From: Natronorubrum halalkaliphilum
GTDB lineage: Archaea > Halobacteriota > Halobacteria > Halobacteriales > Natrialbaceae
Direction of reading: 5' to 3'
Assembly (NCBI RefSeq): GCF_009834785.1
Contig: NZ_WUYX01000053.1
Coordinates: forward strand, 72,656 to 136,655
DNA: 64,000 nt
The notes beneath the pieces are model-generated. The model ran no database searches, was not told the DNA's origin, and worked only from the letters and a program-made list of their open reading frames with translations. The position numbers and the translations under genes were made by a program. Positions 8,933 through 16,751 of this stretch are shown here, piece after piece. Positions within the stretch are counted from its first letter, which is position 1, and the number at the start of each line of letters is the position of its first letter.

Positions 8933-8944
8933 ACCAGATCTGGT
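8933..8944. promoter_or_regulatory. 12-bp perfect palindrome in the nosL/SCO divergent promoter
   Basis: ACCAGATCTGGT is a perfect palindrome. It overlaps or abuts the upstream edge of the TATA-like element of nosL (minus strand GGTTTACC, about 8926-8933), a position where an archaeal repressor would block TBP/TFB. The bound factor is unknown. Confidence 0.45.
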
Positions 8945-9040
8945 CTAGTTCACGAAACGGGGCGTCAGAACCGCTCACGATGGTCGTCTTCGATAGTCCT
9001 ACCAGACGCTACTTGATCGGGTCGTCCTTAGAGACGACCG

Positions 9041-9724
9041 ATGCACCGACGATCGATTCTCGCTGCAGGCGCAAGCGTCGGCACTGGGATCGTGGCGGGC
9101 TGTCTGACCGGACGAATCGCCGGCGACGAGACGGCCGACGAGGCAGTACTCGGGCCGCCGGAGGAGGAACACGCACACGGCGACGACTACGCGTACCCGA
9201 CGTACGGCGATCCGTTTCCGATCATCGAACTCCAAGATCCGCTGGCAGAGACGACCGTCGATACCGGGACGATCGACGACGAGTGTCTGGTCTGTACCGC
9301 GTTCTACGCGACGTGTCCGGCCGAGTGTATCCCCCTGATGAACGCCATCGCTACGGTCCAAGAACAGAGCGTCGAGCAGGGGATCGACGACGCGGTCCGA
9401 TTCCTGGCGATCACCTTCGATCCGGACCGAGACACCCCCGAGGAACTCCGCAACCACGCCGCGATGGTCGAGGCCGACCTCGAACGGGGCAACTGGCACT
9501 ACCTCCGACCGGCCGACGCCGCGGAGGCCGAGTCGATCGTCAACGACGATCTCGGGATCCTCTACGAGCGCGAGGGCGACGGACCGATGGTGGAGTTCGC
9601 CCACATTACGGTCACGTTCCTCGTCAACCCCGATGGCTACGTCGAACGGAGCTATCGGGGCGAGAGCCCGGACGTCGACCGGATCAGTGACGACCTCGAG
9701 GCAGTCGTCGACGCGGTGGAATGA
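9041..9724 (+). CDS. SCO1/SenC family copper chaperone lipoprotein
   Basis: 227 residues. Starts with a Tat/lipoprotein-like leader (MHRRSILAAGASVGTGIVAGC). The thioredoxin fold carries the CxxxC copper/thiol motif in TCPAEC (about residues 92-97) and the conserved His in FAHITVTFLVNPDGYV (about 190). SCO proteins deliver copper to the CuA site of cytochrome oxidase and are also implicated in CuA assembly of nitrous oxide reductase. An ATGA overlap (9721-9724) couples it to the TauE/SafE gene. A His/acidic stretch after the leader (EEEHAHGDD) could also bind metal. Confidence 0.85.
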   Translation: MHRRSILAAGASVGTGIVAGCLTGRIAGDETADEAVLGPPEEEHAHGDDYAYPTYGDPFPIIELQDPLAETTVDTGTIDDECLVCTAFYATCPAECIPLMNAIATVQEQSVEQGIDDAVRFLAITFDPDRDTPEELRNHAAMVEADLERGNWHYLRPADAAEAESIVNDDLGILYEREGDGPMVEFAHITVTFLVNPDGYVERSYRGESPDVDRISDDLEAVVDAVE

Positions 9725-10539
9725 CACAGACGTGTCACGACCCCGGGCTCGACCCGACCGCCGTCGAGCCCGTCGGACTCGTGGTCTTCGTCCTGATCGG
9801 GCTGTTCGGCGGAGCCCACTGTCTAGGGATGTGTGGCCCGCTCGTAACCACCTACGCGGATCGGCTCCGCGATGGGGACGACGGGGCCCGGGGCCGCCGG
9901 GACGATACCGTCACGCTCCGAGCGGTCCGCCAGCACGCGCTGTTCAACCTCGGCCGAACGATTAGCTACGCGCTTCTCGGCGGGCTCTTCGGCCTCGTGG
10001 GCTCGCTCGTATTCGTCACGCCGCGGGCGGTTACCGGCGTCGTAACGGACATCCACGCAGTTGCCGGGATCGTCGTCGGGGGACTGATCGTCGCGATGGG
10101 GGTCCACTACCTGTTCGGACGGGGCGTATTCGGCGGCTCCGTCGGCACGTCGCTTTTCGACCCCGTTCTCGGTCGCGCACAGCGGTGGCTGCTCAAGCGC
10201 ATCGACGCGTGGGTGAACGATGGCCGTATCCTCGGTCTGGGCGCGGCTCACGGGCTGTTCCCCTGTCCCATCCTTTATCCCGCCTTCCTCTACGCGTTCG
10301 TCCAGGGGTCGCCGATGGGCGGGGCCGCCGCACTGGCTGCCCTGGGCGCCGGGACGATTCCCGCGCTGTTCCTCTACGGGACGCTCTTTCAGTCGCTCAG
10401 CGTCGAACGGAGGATCGCGCTGCACCGCGTCCTCGGCCTGGTGTTCGTCGTGCTCGGCTACATTCCGCTCCAGCACGGTCTCGCGGTCCTGGGCGTTCCC
10501 GCACCGTCGCTACCGATTCCCTACTACCAGCCGTTATAA
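9721..10539 (+). CDS. Sulfite exporter TauE/SafE-type (UreH-like) membrane protein
   Basis: 272 residues, about six membrane segments. The N-terminal motif GLFGGAHCLGMCGPL (about residues 28-42) is the signature of the COG2836 branch of TauE/SafE proteins, usually found next to copper enzyme or cytochrome assembly genes; the second half has a related AAHGLFPCPILYP motif. The Cys/His/Met residues inside these membrane segments could carry copper, but this is inference. It overlaps the SCO gene by four bases and is therefore likely part of copper-site assembly. Confidence 0.75.
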   Translation: MTQTCHDPGLDPTAVEPVGLVVFVLIGLFGGAHCLGMCGPLVTTYADRLRDGDDGARGRRDDTVTLRAVRQHALFNLGRTISYALLGGLFGLVGSLVFVTPRAVTGVVTDIHAVAGIVVGGLIVAMGVHYLFGRGVFGGSVGTSLFDPVLGRAQRWLLKRIDAWVNDGRILGLGAAHGLFPCPILYPAFLYAFVQGSPMGGAAALAALGAGTIPALFLYGTLFQSLSVERRIALHRVLGLVFVVLGYIPLQHGLAVLGVPAPSLPIPYYQPL

Positions 10540-10674
10540 AACAGGTAACACCGGACTCGATCCGATCTCGAATCGCCGCGCCATCGGAACCGCCGAGAGG
10601 GCCATCCTACCGGGTTTTCAGTTGGACCACAGCAGGGTCGCGGTTGCATCGGTACCGACGGACAACGGGCCGTC

Positions 10675-10995
10675 TCAGGCTTCGGGCTGGGACGTGTCGG
10701 CGGCGACCCTGGCCGGTTCGCTCGCCGGCGTGCCGTCGACCGTAATCTCGAGGTTGTCACCGCACTCGACGGCGACCTCGTGGCCGTCGTAGGTAAACTC
10801 GAGACGGCCGTGTCGCGGCCCGCCGGCTCGCGTCGATTCGAAGAGCGCATCCAGTGCGTCGGGGTCGATAAACTCGTATAACGGCGGAAGTTCCGTCTCG
10901 GAAACACCCCGCTGGGTCGCGATCGCAGTGACGACGGCGATGCTTACGGAGCCGTCGAACCCGCTGTCAGCCGAACCGATGATGGATTTACTCAC
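10675..10995 (-). CDS. HalOD1 output domain protein
   Basis: 106 residues from GTG 10995. Residues about 15-80 match the haloarchaeal HalOD1 output domain (VSIAVVTAIATQRGVSETEL, PPLYEFIDPDALDALFES, RLEFTYDGHEVAV). This domain is usually found alone or attached to receivers and its biochemical role is unknown. GTG 10995 is preferred because the TATA-like CTTTTATG lies 26 nt upstream. It is the last gene of a minus-strand pair with the Lrp regulator, but has its own promoter. Confidence 0.75.
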   Translation of the reverse strand: MSKSIIGSADSGFDGSVSIAVVTAIATQRGVSETELPPLYEFIDPDALDALFESTRAGGPRHGRLEFTYDGHEVAVECGDNLEITVDGTPASEPARVAADTSQPEA

Positions 10996-11017
10996 GCCGT
11001 ACTCCAACGTTCGGAGG

Positions 11018-11025
11018 CATAAAAG
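11018..11025 (-). promoter_or_regulatory. TATA box of the HalOD1 gene
   Basis: Minus strand CTTTTATG, centre 26 nt upstream of GTG 10995; it indicates a leaderless transcript and fixes the start. Confidence 0.55.
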
Positions 11026-11132
11026 GGTAGCGCAAAACCCCATTTGACCCCACAGATCCGTTCCGATAGTTTCGGTTTCCGAGATTCAAAGCCGGTTATC
11101 AGTGGCAATTCGCAGCCGTCGGAGCGCTTCGG

Positions 11133-11603
11133 TCAGCTGTCGGTGGTCGTGGTTCCGAAGTGGTCGAACGGCTGCCGGTATTCGGCTTTGATGAGTTCTT
11201 CTCCCTCGATGTCGAGCCCTGCCCGCTGGAGGGAGCTCACGGTCGTCGTGATTTCGTCGGTGTCCTCGGCGACGATATCGACGCGGAGGTTTCGATGGCC
11301 GGTCATGAGTTCCCGGACGGCAACGACGCCGTCGAACTCCAGTGCCCTGGCGGCCAACTCCCCCCGTTCGTGGATCGGGACCGTACACTGGACGGACATG
11401 TACATCGACTTCGCCGTCCGCTCGTAGTTGATCAACGGGACGTAGCCGCTGATCACGCCTTCATCCTCGAGGCGCTGAATGCGGTTCCGGACGGTGTTTG
11501 CCGTTACGCCGACTTCGCCGGCGATATCCGTTGCCGTGGTGTGGCGGGCATCCCCCTGTAGGCGATGTAGAATTCCTCTATCGACATCGTCGAGTTCGAT
11601 CAT
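11133..11603 (-). CDS. Lrp/AsnC family transcriptional regulator
   Basis: 156 residues from ATG 11603, where the family begins (MIELDDVDRGILHRLQGDAR). N-terminal winged HTH at about residues 5-60 (TATDIAGEVGVTANTVRNRIQRLEDEGVISGY) and a C-terminal RAM/ligand-sensing domain (VQCTVPIHERGELAARALEFDG to LDIEGEELIKAEYR). Such proteins bind DNA as dimers or octamers and respond to amino acids. The target is unknown; adjacent genes (HalOD1, TRAM, DMT exporter) give no clear clue. Confidence 0.88.
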   Translation of the reverse strand: MIELDDVDRGILHRLQGDARHTTATDIAGEVGVTANTVRNRIQRLEDEGVISGYVPLINYERTAKSMYMSVQCTVPIHERGELAARALEFDGVVAVRELMTGHRNLRVDIVAEDTDEITTTVSSLQRAGLDIEGEELIKAEYRQPFDHFGTTTTDS

Positions 11604-11705
11604 AGCATTCGTTTCGTATCCAGCAGCAAGCGCTTTTGGTTCGGCCGGCGCCGCGACGACGGACACACCAGAACAGCAAAGGTACCGGGGTCGTCTGAAT
11701 TGAGT

Positions 11706-12068
11706 ATGCTCGGGGTAGCATCGCTCCTCCTCGGAGCGATCGTCATTGTCCTATTCGGCTCGTGGCTGATCAAACGGGCTCGTGGCGACGGGCGATCGAC
11801 AGCCCAACAGGAGTCGTTCGAACGTCACAAAGCGGCCCAGGAACGCGATCCGCCGGTCGATATCGGCGACGTCAGGCAAGTCGCCGTCCAGGAGTTTACC
11901 GAACACCACTCCGGCGAGCAGCAGGCGCTGTGCAAGGTCGAAGGGTTCGTCGTCTTCGCCGAAGACGTTCCCCCTGGCCTCGAGGTCGGCGACGTGATCG
12001 AGGTCAAAATCCTCTCGTTCAACCGGGGCCACACCTCCGCGACGGCGACGATTCTTGACACCGTTTGA
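11706..12068 (+). CDS. Membrane-anchored TRAM domain protein
   Basis: 120 residues. An N-terminal membrane segment (about residues 2-20, LGVASLLLGAIVIVLFGSWL) is followed by a charged linker and a C-terminal TRAM domain (about 58-118; VEGFVVFAEDVPPGLEVGDVIEVKILSFNRGHTSATATIL). TRAM is a small beta-barrel that binds RNA. Free TRAM proteins act as RNA chaperones in archaea; a membrane-anchored form could act near the translocon, which is inference. ATG 11706 is used; an in-frame TTG two codons earlier is possible. Confidence 0.8.
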   Translation: MLGVASLLLGAIVIVLFGSWLIKRARGDGRSTAQQESFERHKAAQERDPPVDIGDVRQVAVQEFTEHHSGEQQALCKVEGFVVFAEDVPPGLEVGDVIEVKILSFNRGHTSATATILDTV

Positions 12069-12195
12069 TCGCCTGGTTCGGCAGTTCCGTCGAGTGCTGT
12101 CTGGGATCGGCGTTTCCCGGCGATTATGGCTATTCACCCTAGGAGTACCACGCTCTGCGCGCTCGGCCGCCGCAGGATTTTCGTCGACGCCTCGC

Positions 12196-13110
12196 TCACC
12201 CGGAGAGGGAAACGAGCGTCGCACCAATCACGACGACGAACGCCGACGCGCCGACGCGCCAGGTGACTCGCTCGAGTCGCCGCGGCAAGAAGAGCACGGA
12301 GCAGACGACCACGAGCAACGGCGTGAGTTGCAATAGCGGCATGACGAGGACGACGGGTGCGATCTCGAGTGCGGCGAAGTAGGCGACGAAGCCGACGGTC
12401 GTCGAGATACCGCCTGCGACGTACCACGCGGTGGACGCGGTTCGAACGGGAATGCGTCGCAGCGAGCGAGTCCAGGCGAGATAGCCCACGAACCCGATCG
12501 TTGCGACGCCCGCCATGACGACGATTCCGGGGAGAATCGCCGTCCCCTCCGCAAGTCCTGTCGAGATGAAGATCGGTTCGATACCGATGCAAACGGCGGC
12601 GACGAGGGGGAGCACGAGCGTCGCCCCGGTCTCGCGGATCGACTCTTCGGGACCCGTCGCCGCCGCAGTTTCCCACGAAACGACCGCGAGTCCGGCGACG
12701 ATCAGCACGACTCCTGCGAAGTGGGCGGCCGTCAGTCGCTCCTCGAGCAGGAGTACGGCGAACACCGTCGCGAAGAGAACGTTCGAGGCGATCACCGGAG
12801 ACGTGAGATTCGCGCCGATCTCCTCGATACTCTTGAACATCAGCAAGCGCGCGACGAACATGCCGGCGACGCCGGCCGCGGCGAACGAAACGAACGACCG
12901 CGGCGTGAAGAGATCGGTGTAGGGCGGCGAGTACAACACGAGAACGGGCGGAACGACCAGCGCCACGTTACAGAGCAAGACGACGAGAACCGCGTCGGTC
13001 ACCTCCCCGTCGTCGGTCCCGAGGCGAATACAGAGAAACTGTCCCGCAAACCCCGCCGCGCCGACCGTCGCTAACAGGATACCGAGTACCGAATCCGACA
13101 CCTCGAGCAT
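12196..13110 (-). CDS. EamA/DMT superfamily transporter
   Basis: 304 residues with ten predicted membrane segments in two EamA repeats. The first ends at the typical LLLEERLTAAHFAGVVLIVAGL motif (about residues 125-145); the second has ISTTVGFVAYFAALEIAPVVLVMPLLQLTPLLVVV. Members export metabolites or amino acids; the substrate cannot be told. A TATA-like GGTTATCC lies 26 nt upstream of ATG 13110, supporting that start. Confidence 0.85.
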   Translation of the reverse strand: MLEVSDSVLGILLATVGAAGFAGQFLCIRLGTDDGEVTDAVLVVLLCNVALVVPPVLVLYSPPYTDLFTPRSFVSFAAAGVAGMFVARLLMFKSIEEIGANLTSPVIASNVLFATVFAVLLLEERLTAAHFAGVVLIVAGLAVVSWETAAATGPEESIRETGATLVLPLVAAVCIGIEPIFISTGLAEGTAILPGIVVMAGVATIGFVGYLAWTRSLRRIPVRTASTAWYVAGGISTTVGFVAYFAALEIAPVVLVMPLLQLTPLLVVVCSVLFLPRRLERVTWRVGASAFVVVIGATLVSLSG

Positions 13111-13287
13111 ACCCTACCGGTTTCGCGCAGACGCGGATAACCGCTCTGATAACGCTCGCGCCGGGTTGATGTCGCCACCCGCCGAGCAAGCGACTGCGGA
13201 ACTGCGAGCCGCGACCCGCGAAACACGAACAACGCGCCGCGACCCGCGACCGACAGCCTCTTTCGCCCTCCCCGATCCAGTTCTGGT

Positions 13288-15051
13288 ATGACCGACTACT
13301 TCGAAATCCACGAGCGCGACGGGGCTGCGCGCGTGGGTGAGCTCCGCCTCGAACTCGACACACCCCGAACGACCCCCGCGCTCGTCGACGATATCGTCGA
13401 GGACGCCGGCTCGCTCTGGAGCGACGATCGAGACGTGCCCGACGGCGACGAGTCCCAGCTTACCGTGCTCCCTCACCGATCGTTCCCCGGCGGCACCGCC
13501 GACGAGGTCCGGGAGTCGTTCGCCGTCGACTACCCCGACGTCGACTACCCCAGCGTCGCCGTCGTCTCGAGCGAGAGCCCCGCCGACCACGGAACGGACG
13601 CCTACGCCGTCTCGAACGTCCAGTCGATCACGGGCCACGGCGCGGCGCTCGTCGAAGCCGTCGTCGCCGTCCGCGAGGCGATCCCCGCCGACACCGCACT
13701 ACTGTTCTCCGGCGTCGCCACGCCGCGCAACGTCGCCCTGCTGGCCTACGCCGGCGTCGACCTGTTCGACGAGACCGCCGCCGTCGTGAAAGGAACCGAA
13801 GGGCGGTATCTGACGACCGACGAGGCCTACTTCCTCGAGGATCTCGAGGAGTTGCCCTGCACCTGTCCGGCCTGCCAAAAGCCCCGCGAAGAATTCACCC
13901 GCGAGGACTGCGCCGCACACAATGCCAACGCCCTCGCAGCCGAACTCGGCATCGTCCGCCGGCGCATACGCGACGGCCGGCTCCGGGATTACGTGGAGGG
14001 CCAGGCCCGCCACGACCAGTGGCTCACCGCCGCCATGCGCGAACTCGACTCCCAGTGGGGGTACCTCGAGGAGCGCACGCCGATCCTGCGGGACGCCCAG
14101 ATCAACGCGGCGACCGAAGACACCCTTCGGCGGGTCGAGATCCAGCGCTTTGCCGACCGAATAACGTCTCGGTACCGCAACCGATTCCGAAACCCGCTGG
14201 TTCTGGTCCCCTGTTCGGCGACCAAACCCTACAGCGAATCCCAGAGCCACCGCCAGTTCCACGACGCCATCCAGTGGCGCGCCCACCTCGTCTCCATGAC
14301 GAGTCCGATCGGCGTCGTCCCGCAGGAACTCGAGACGACCTACCCCGCCCAACAGTACGACACCGTCGTCACGGGTCGGTGGTCCGAAGACGAGAAACAG
14401 TTCGTGAGCGCGGTGCTCCGGCGCTACCTCGAGCGCAACGAGTACCCGGAGATCATCGCCCACGTTCCGGGCGAGGGCTATCGCGACATCGTCTCCCGCG
14501 TCGAAGACGAGTTGGATCTCGAGATCACCTACACCGTCCCCGAAGGCGGTCACCCGACCGACGAAGAGTCGCTTTCGAACCTCTCTTCGGCGCTGTCGGG
14601 CGAGTTAAAGTACTCCAAGCGAGAACGCGAGCACAACACCGTTCGCGCCATCGCGGACTACCTGCTCGGCGACGGGGCGGGCGACGAGCTCTTTCCCGAC
14701 ATTCAGACGACGAGCCGGTACCCCAAGATCCAGGTGCGCGACGCCGACGAAACGCAGCTCGCGACGATGGTTCCCCAGTACGGGACGCTTTCCTTTACCC
14801 TCGAAGGGGCCCGGCAGTGGGTCGATAGCGACGCGCCGACCAAGCGAGTCGAAATCGACGGCTTCGTTCCCCACGGGAGCGTGCTCGCGCCGGGCGTCGT
14901 CGACGCCGACGAGGAGATCCGCGTCGGCGACGAGGTCGTCGTCGAGGGACCGAAGGCGTTCGGCGTCGGCCGCGCGGAGATGTTCGGCCGCGAGATGCGC
15001 GAGAGCACCCGCGGCATCGCCTGCGAGATTCGTCACGTCGAAGAGAAGTGA
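13288..15051 (+). CDS. arcS: Archaeosine synthase subunit ArcS (tgtA2 type)
   Basis: 587 residues. A diverged TGT-like N-terminal half (about 1-260) keeps the zinc ligands in CTCPACQ and the block VDLFDETAAVVKGTEGRYLTTDEAYFLEDL. The middle carries the ArcS-specific motif LVPCSATKPYSESQSHRQFH (about residues 307-326). The C-terminal 80 residues form a PUA domain (KRVEIDGFVPHGSVLAPGVVDADEEIRVGDEVVVEG). ArcS attaches lysine to preQ0 in tRNA; in haloarchaea this is completed to archaeosine by the radical SAM enzyme RaSEA, whose gene is also in this window (47836-48936). The length fits the family. Confidence 0.93.
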   Translation: MTDYFEIHERDGAARVGELRLELDTPRTTPALVDDIVEDAGSLWSDDRDVPDGDESQLTVLPHRSFPGGTADEVRESFAVDYPDVDYPSVAVVSSESPADHGTDAYAVSNVQSITGHGAALVEAVVAVREAIPADTALLFSGVATPRNVALLAYAGVDLFDETAAVVKGTEGRYLTTDEAYFLEDLEELPCTCPACQKPREEFTREDCAAHNANALAAELGIVRRRIRDGRLRDYVEGQARHDQWLTAAMRELDSQWGYLEERTPILRDAQINAATEDTLRRVEIQRFADRITSRYRNRFRNPLVLVPCSATKPYSESQSHRQFHDAIQWRAHLVSMTSPIGVVPQELETTYPAQQYDTVVTGRWSEDEKQFVSAVLRRYLERNEYPEIIAHVPGEGYRDIVSRVEDELDLEITYTVPEGGHPTDEESLSNLSSALSGELKYSKREREHNTVRAIADYLLGDGAGDELFPDIQTTSRYPKIQVRDADETQLATMVPQYGTLSFTLEGARQWVDSDAPTKRVEIDGFVPHGSVLAPGVVDADEEIRVGDEVVVEGPKAFGVGRAEMFGREMRESTRGIACEIRHVEEK

Positions 15052-15087
15052 CGATCCGGCGACGGCCGTATCCGCTCATCGCGGTGC

Positions 15088-15204
15088 TCACCGACCCGGA
15101 CACGATTTGAGCTGGTGCTCGCGGTAGACGGCCGCCGGAACGGTCTCGCCGCAGAGGTCGCACTCGCGACGATCGCGGCGACCGTCGTCGGTGTCGTCAG
15201 TCAC
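15088..15204 (-). CDS. Tiny zinc finger protein (38 aa)
   Basis: Reading from GTG 15204 to TGA 15090-15088 gives 38 residues: a charged N-terminus (TDDTDDGRRDRRE), then CDLCGETVPAA, then HQLKSCPG. CxxC followed by HxxxxC makes a single zinc finger. An in-frame TAG lies eight codons upstream with no other start between, so GTG is the only option. Haloarchaea encode many such one-domain zinc proteins of unknown role. It lies just downstream of arcS, convergent with it. Confidence 0.6.
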   Translation of the reverse strand: MTDDTDDGRRDRRECDLCGETVPAAVYREHQLKSCPGR

Positions 15205-15372
15205 GGTTTGGGGTTCGATCGACGGCTACCTCGTCGTTTCGGAAACGCGCTCGAGACCGGTTCCGTTTCTGCGCTCTTTTCGCCGTTCGAACGCCGTTTC
15301 CGGATCCGGTTTTGCCGGTTTACGATGCGTATTCTGTTTACATGCTGGCGCTAACTAAGGGTCGACCTGCGA

Positions 15373-16305
15373 ATGTGCTGTCATATGGGTGAGGAGAGTC
15401 CGAAGACGGTTGGAGTCCTGGCCGAGCCGTATCTCCACGAGTGGCAGGTCCGTGCACTAGAACGGCTCCAATCGGAAACCGACGTCGACGTTTCGCTGGT
15501 CGTGTACAACGCCAGCAACACGGAGTACGAAGCCGAATCGTGGAACACCAAGGACCGGCCCAGTCTCGACGACGTCGCGCAGTTTTTCGACGCCTTCCGG
15601 CAGGAGAAGGCGTGGTCGCTCGTCCTCGCAGAGCGGAACATCGGCCGACTGTTCGGCGACGAGCAAGAGCTCTGGTACCGACACTCCCTCGAGAACGTCG
15701 ACTGTCTCGCCGGTGCCGATTTCCGCCCGTGTGAGCCACGCGTCGAGAACGGCTGGAGCGAACTGCCGGACGATATCGTTAGCCAGCTTGCAGACCGGTG
15801 TGACGTCGTGATCCGATTCGGGTTCGGCCTGATCCGCGGTGAGGTCCTGACCGCACCGAAATACGGCGTACTGAGCTTTCATCCCGCAGACATTCGGACG
15901 TATCGGGGCATGGGGCCGCCGGTGATCTTTCGCGACGGCCGGGAGCGCGCCGGATCGACGTTACAGCGCCTGGACGAGTCGATCGATGGCGGCGAAATCG
16001 TCGCCTACGACGAGGTGCATCTCGGCAATTGCCACACGCTCTGGGACGTTTTCGACCGACTCGCAGCGTTACAAATCCGTCTCCTGGCCGAGGGAATTTC
16101 CAACCTGGGAAAGCCGGCGTTCGAACCCGAAGTCGTTCCTGATGAACAGTTAGGTGACTTTTACTACCGGAAACAGCGGCGTACACCCCCGTTTGCGGGA
16201 CGTGTCCTCCTGAAAAATCTCTCCGGACGCGTCCGACGACGACTCGAGCGAACCCGGTCGTCGGAGGGGGTGTTCGAGTCGCCATCCGATATCCCCGGTG
16301 ATTAA
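15373..16305 (+). CDS. Formyltransferase-like protein
   Basis: 310 residues from ATG 15373 (ATG 15385 is equally possible). The core resembles the formyl_transf_N fold of Fmt/PurN: FGFGLIRGEVLTAPKYGVLSFHP (about residues 150-175) followed by YRGMGPPVIFRDGRERAGSTL and the Asp-containing LDESIDGGEIV. The Asn-x-His of true formyltransferases reads SFHP, so His is kept while the usual Asn is Ser. Archaea do not formylate initiator Met, so the acceptor may be a sugar or small amine; this is inference. It stands alone after arcS. The stop codon overlaps an ITR-like sequence (TAATACGGACTGCTG). Confidence 0.65.
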   Translation: MCCHMGEESPKTVGVLAEPYLHEWQVRALERLQSETDVDVSLVVYNASNTEYEAESWNTKDRPSLDDVAQFFDAFRQEKAWSLVLAERNIGRLFGDEQELWYRHSLENVDCLAGADFRPCEPRVENGWSELPDDIVSQLADRCDVVIRFGFGLIRGEVLTAPKYGVLSFHPADIRTYRGMGPPVIFRDGRERAGSTLQRLDESIDGGEIVAYDEVHLGNCHTLWDVFDRLAALQIRLLAEGISNLGKPAFEPEVVPDEQLGDFYYRKQRRTPPFAGRVLLKNLSGRVRRRLERTRSSEGVFESPSDIPGD

Positions 16306-16478
16306 TACGGACTGCTGCCAGCCCGACAGATCGTCAGTGGCTCTCAGCGGCCTCCTCTCGTTCGTCATCGTCAGGTCATCTGAGCCGGCTTCCCGGCCGA
16401 TTCGGCCTGGGCCGCCGCCGTGCTCGTCGCTATCGGACTCATCGTGACCAGACTCTCGATGATCTTCGTCGCGGTCGC

Positions 16479-16562
16479 TATAGTAGCCACTGAAAGTCAA
16501 TGCACTCCTGATCGCACGGCTGTCGTGCGGTCAGTGTGTTAATAGTTCCAGTTGTTGCTATC
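16479..16562. mobile_element. MITE-like element, family 1, copy 1 (84 bp)
   Basis: Begins TATAGTAGCCACTGAAA and ends TTCCAGTTGTTGCTAT; the ends are imperfect inverted repeats. An internal palindrome CGCACG...CGTGCG sits in the centre. It is closely similar over its full length to 23899-23982. No coding capacity, so it would depend on a transposase encoded elsewhere. Confidence 0.75.
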
Positions 16563-16667
16563 GTCGAAGCGAAACCGTCGACACACCGCAGGATCCGATC
16601 GCACCATGGAATGCCTGATTCGGTTTTTGATTCGACGGCGTCCTCGAAACCGCTGGAGCGACGGCAA

Positions 16668-16735
16668 CGGGGACGGGAATGGCGGCAACGGGGACGGGAA
16701 TACGACAACAACGGCAACGGGGACGACAACGGCGA
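16668..16735. repeat. Short low-complexity tandem repeat
   Basis: Two near-perfect units of GGCAACGGGGACGGGAAT followed by AACGG/ACAAC variants. In one frame it would encode Gly/Asn/Asp then a Thr run, but no supported gene covers it. Confidence 0.6.
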
Positions 16736-16751
16736 CATCTCGCCGACCGCC

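Larger units (their letters stand above)
16306..16751. other. Gene-free stretch with MITE-like element and low-complexity run
   Basis: No convincing gene. Holds a full MITE-like copy (16479-16562) and a short GGCAACGGGGACGGGAA-type tandem repeat (about 16668-16735). An ITR-like TAATACGGACTGCTG sits at the left edge (16303-16317). Weak frames here may be remnants but cannot be assigned. Confidence 0.6.
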
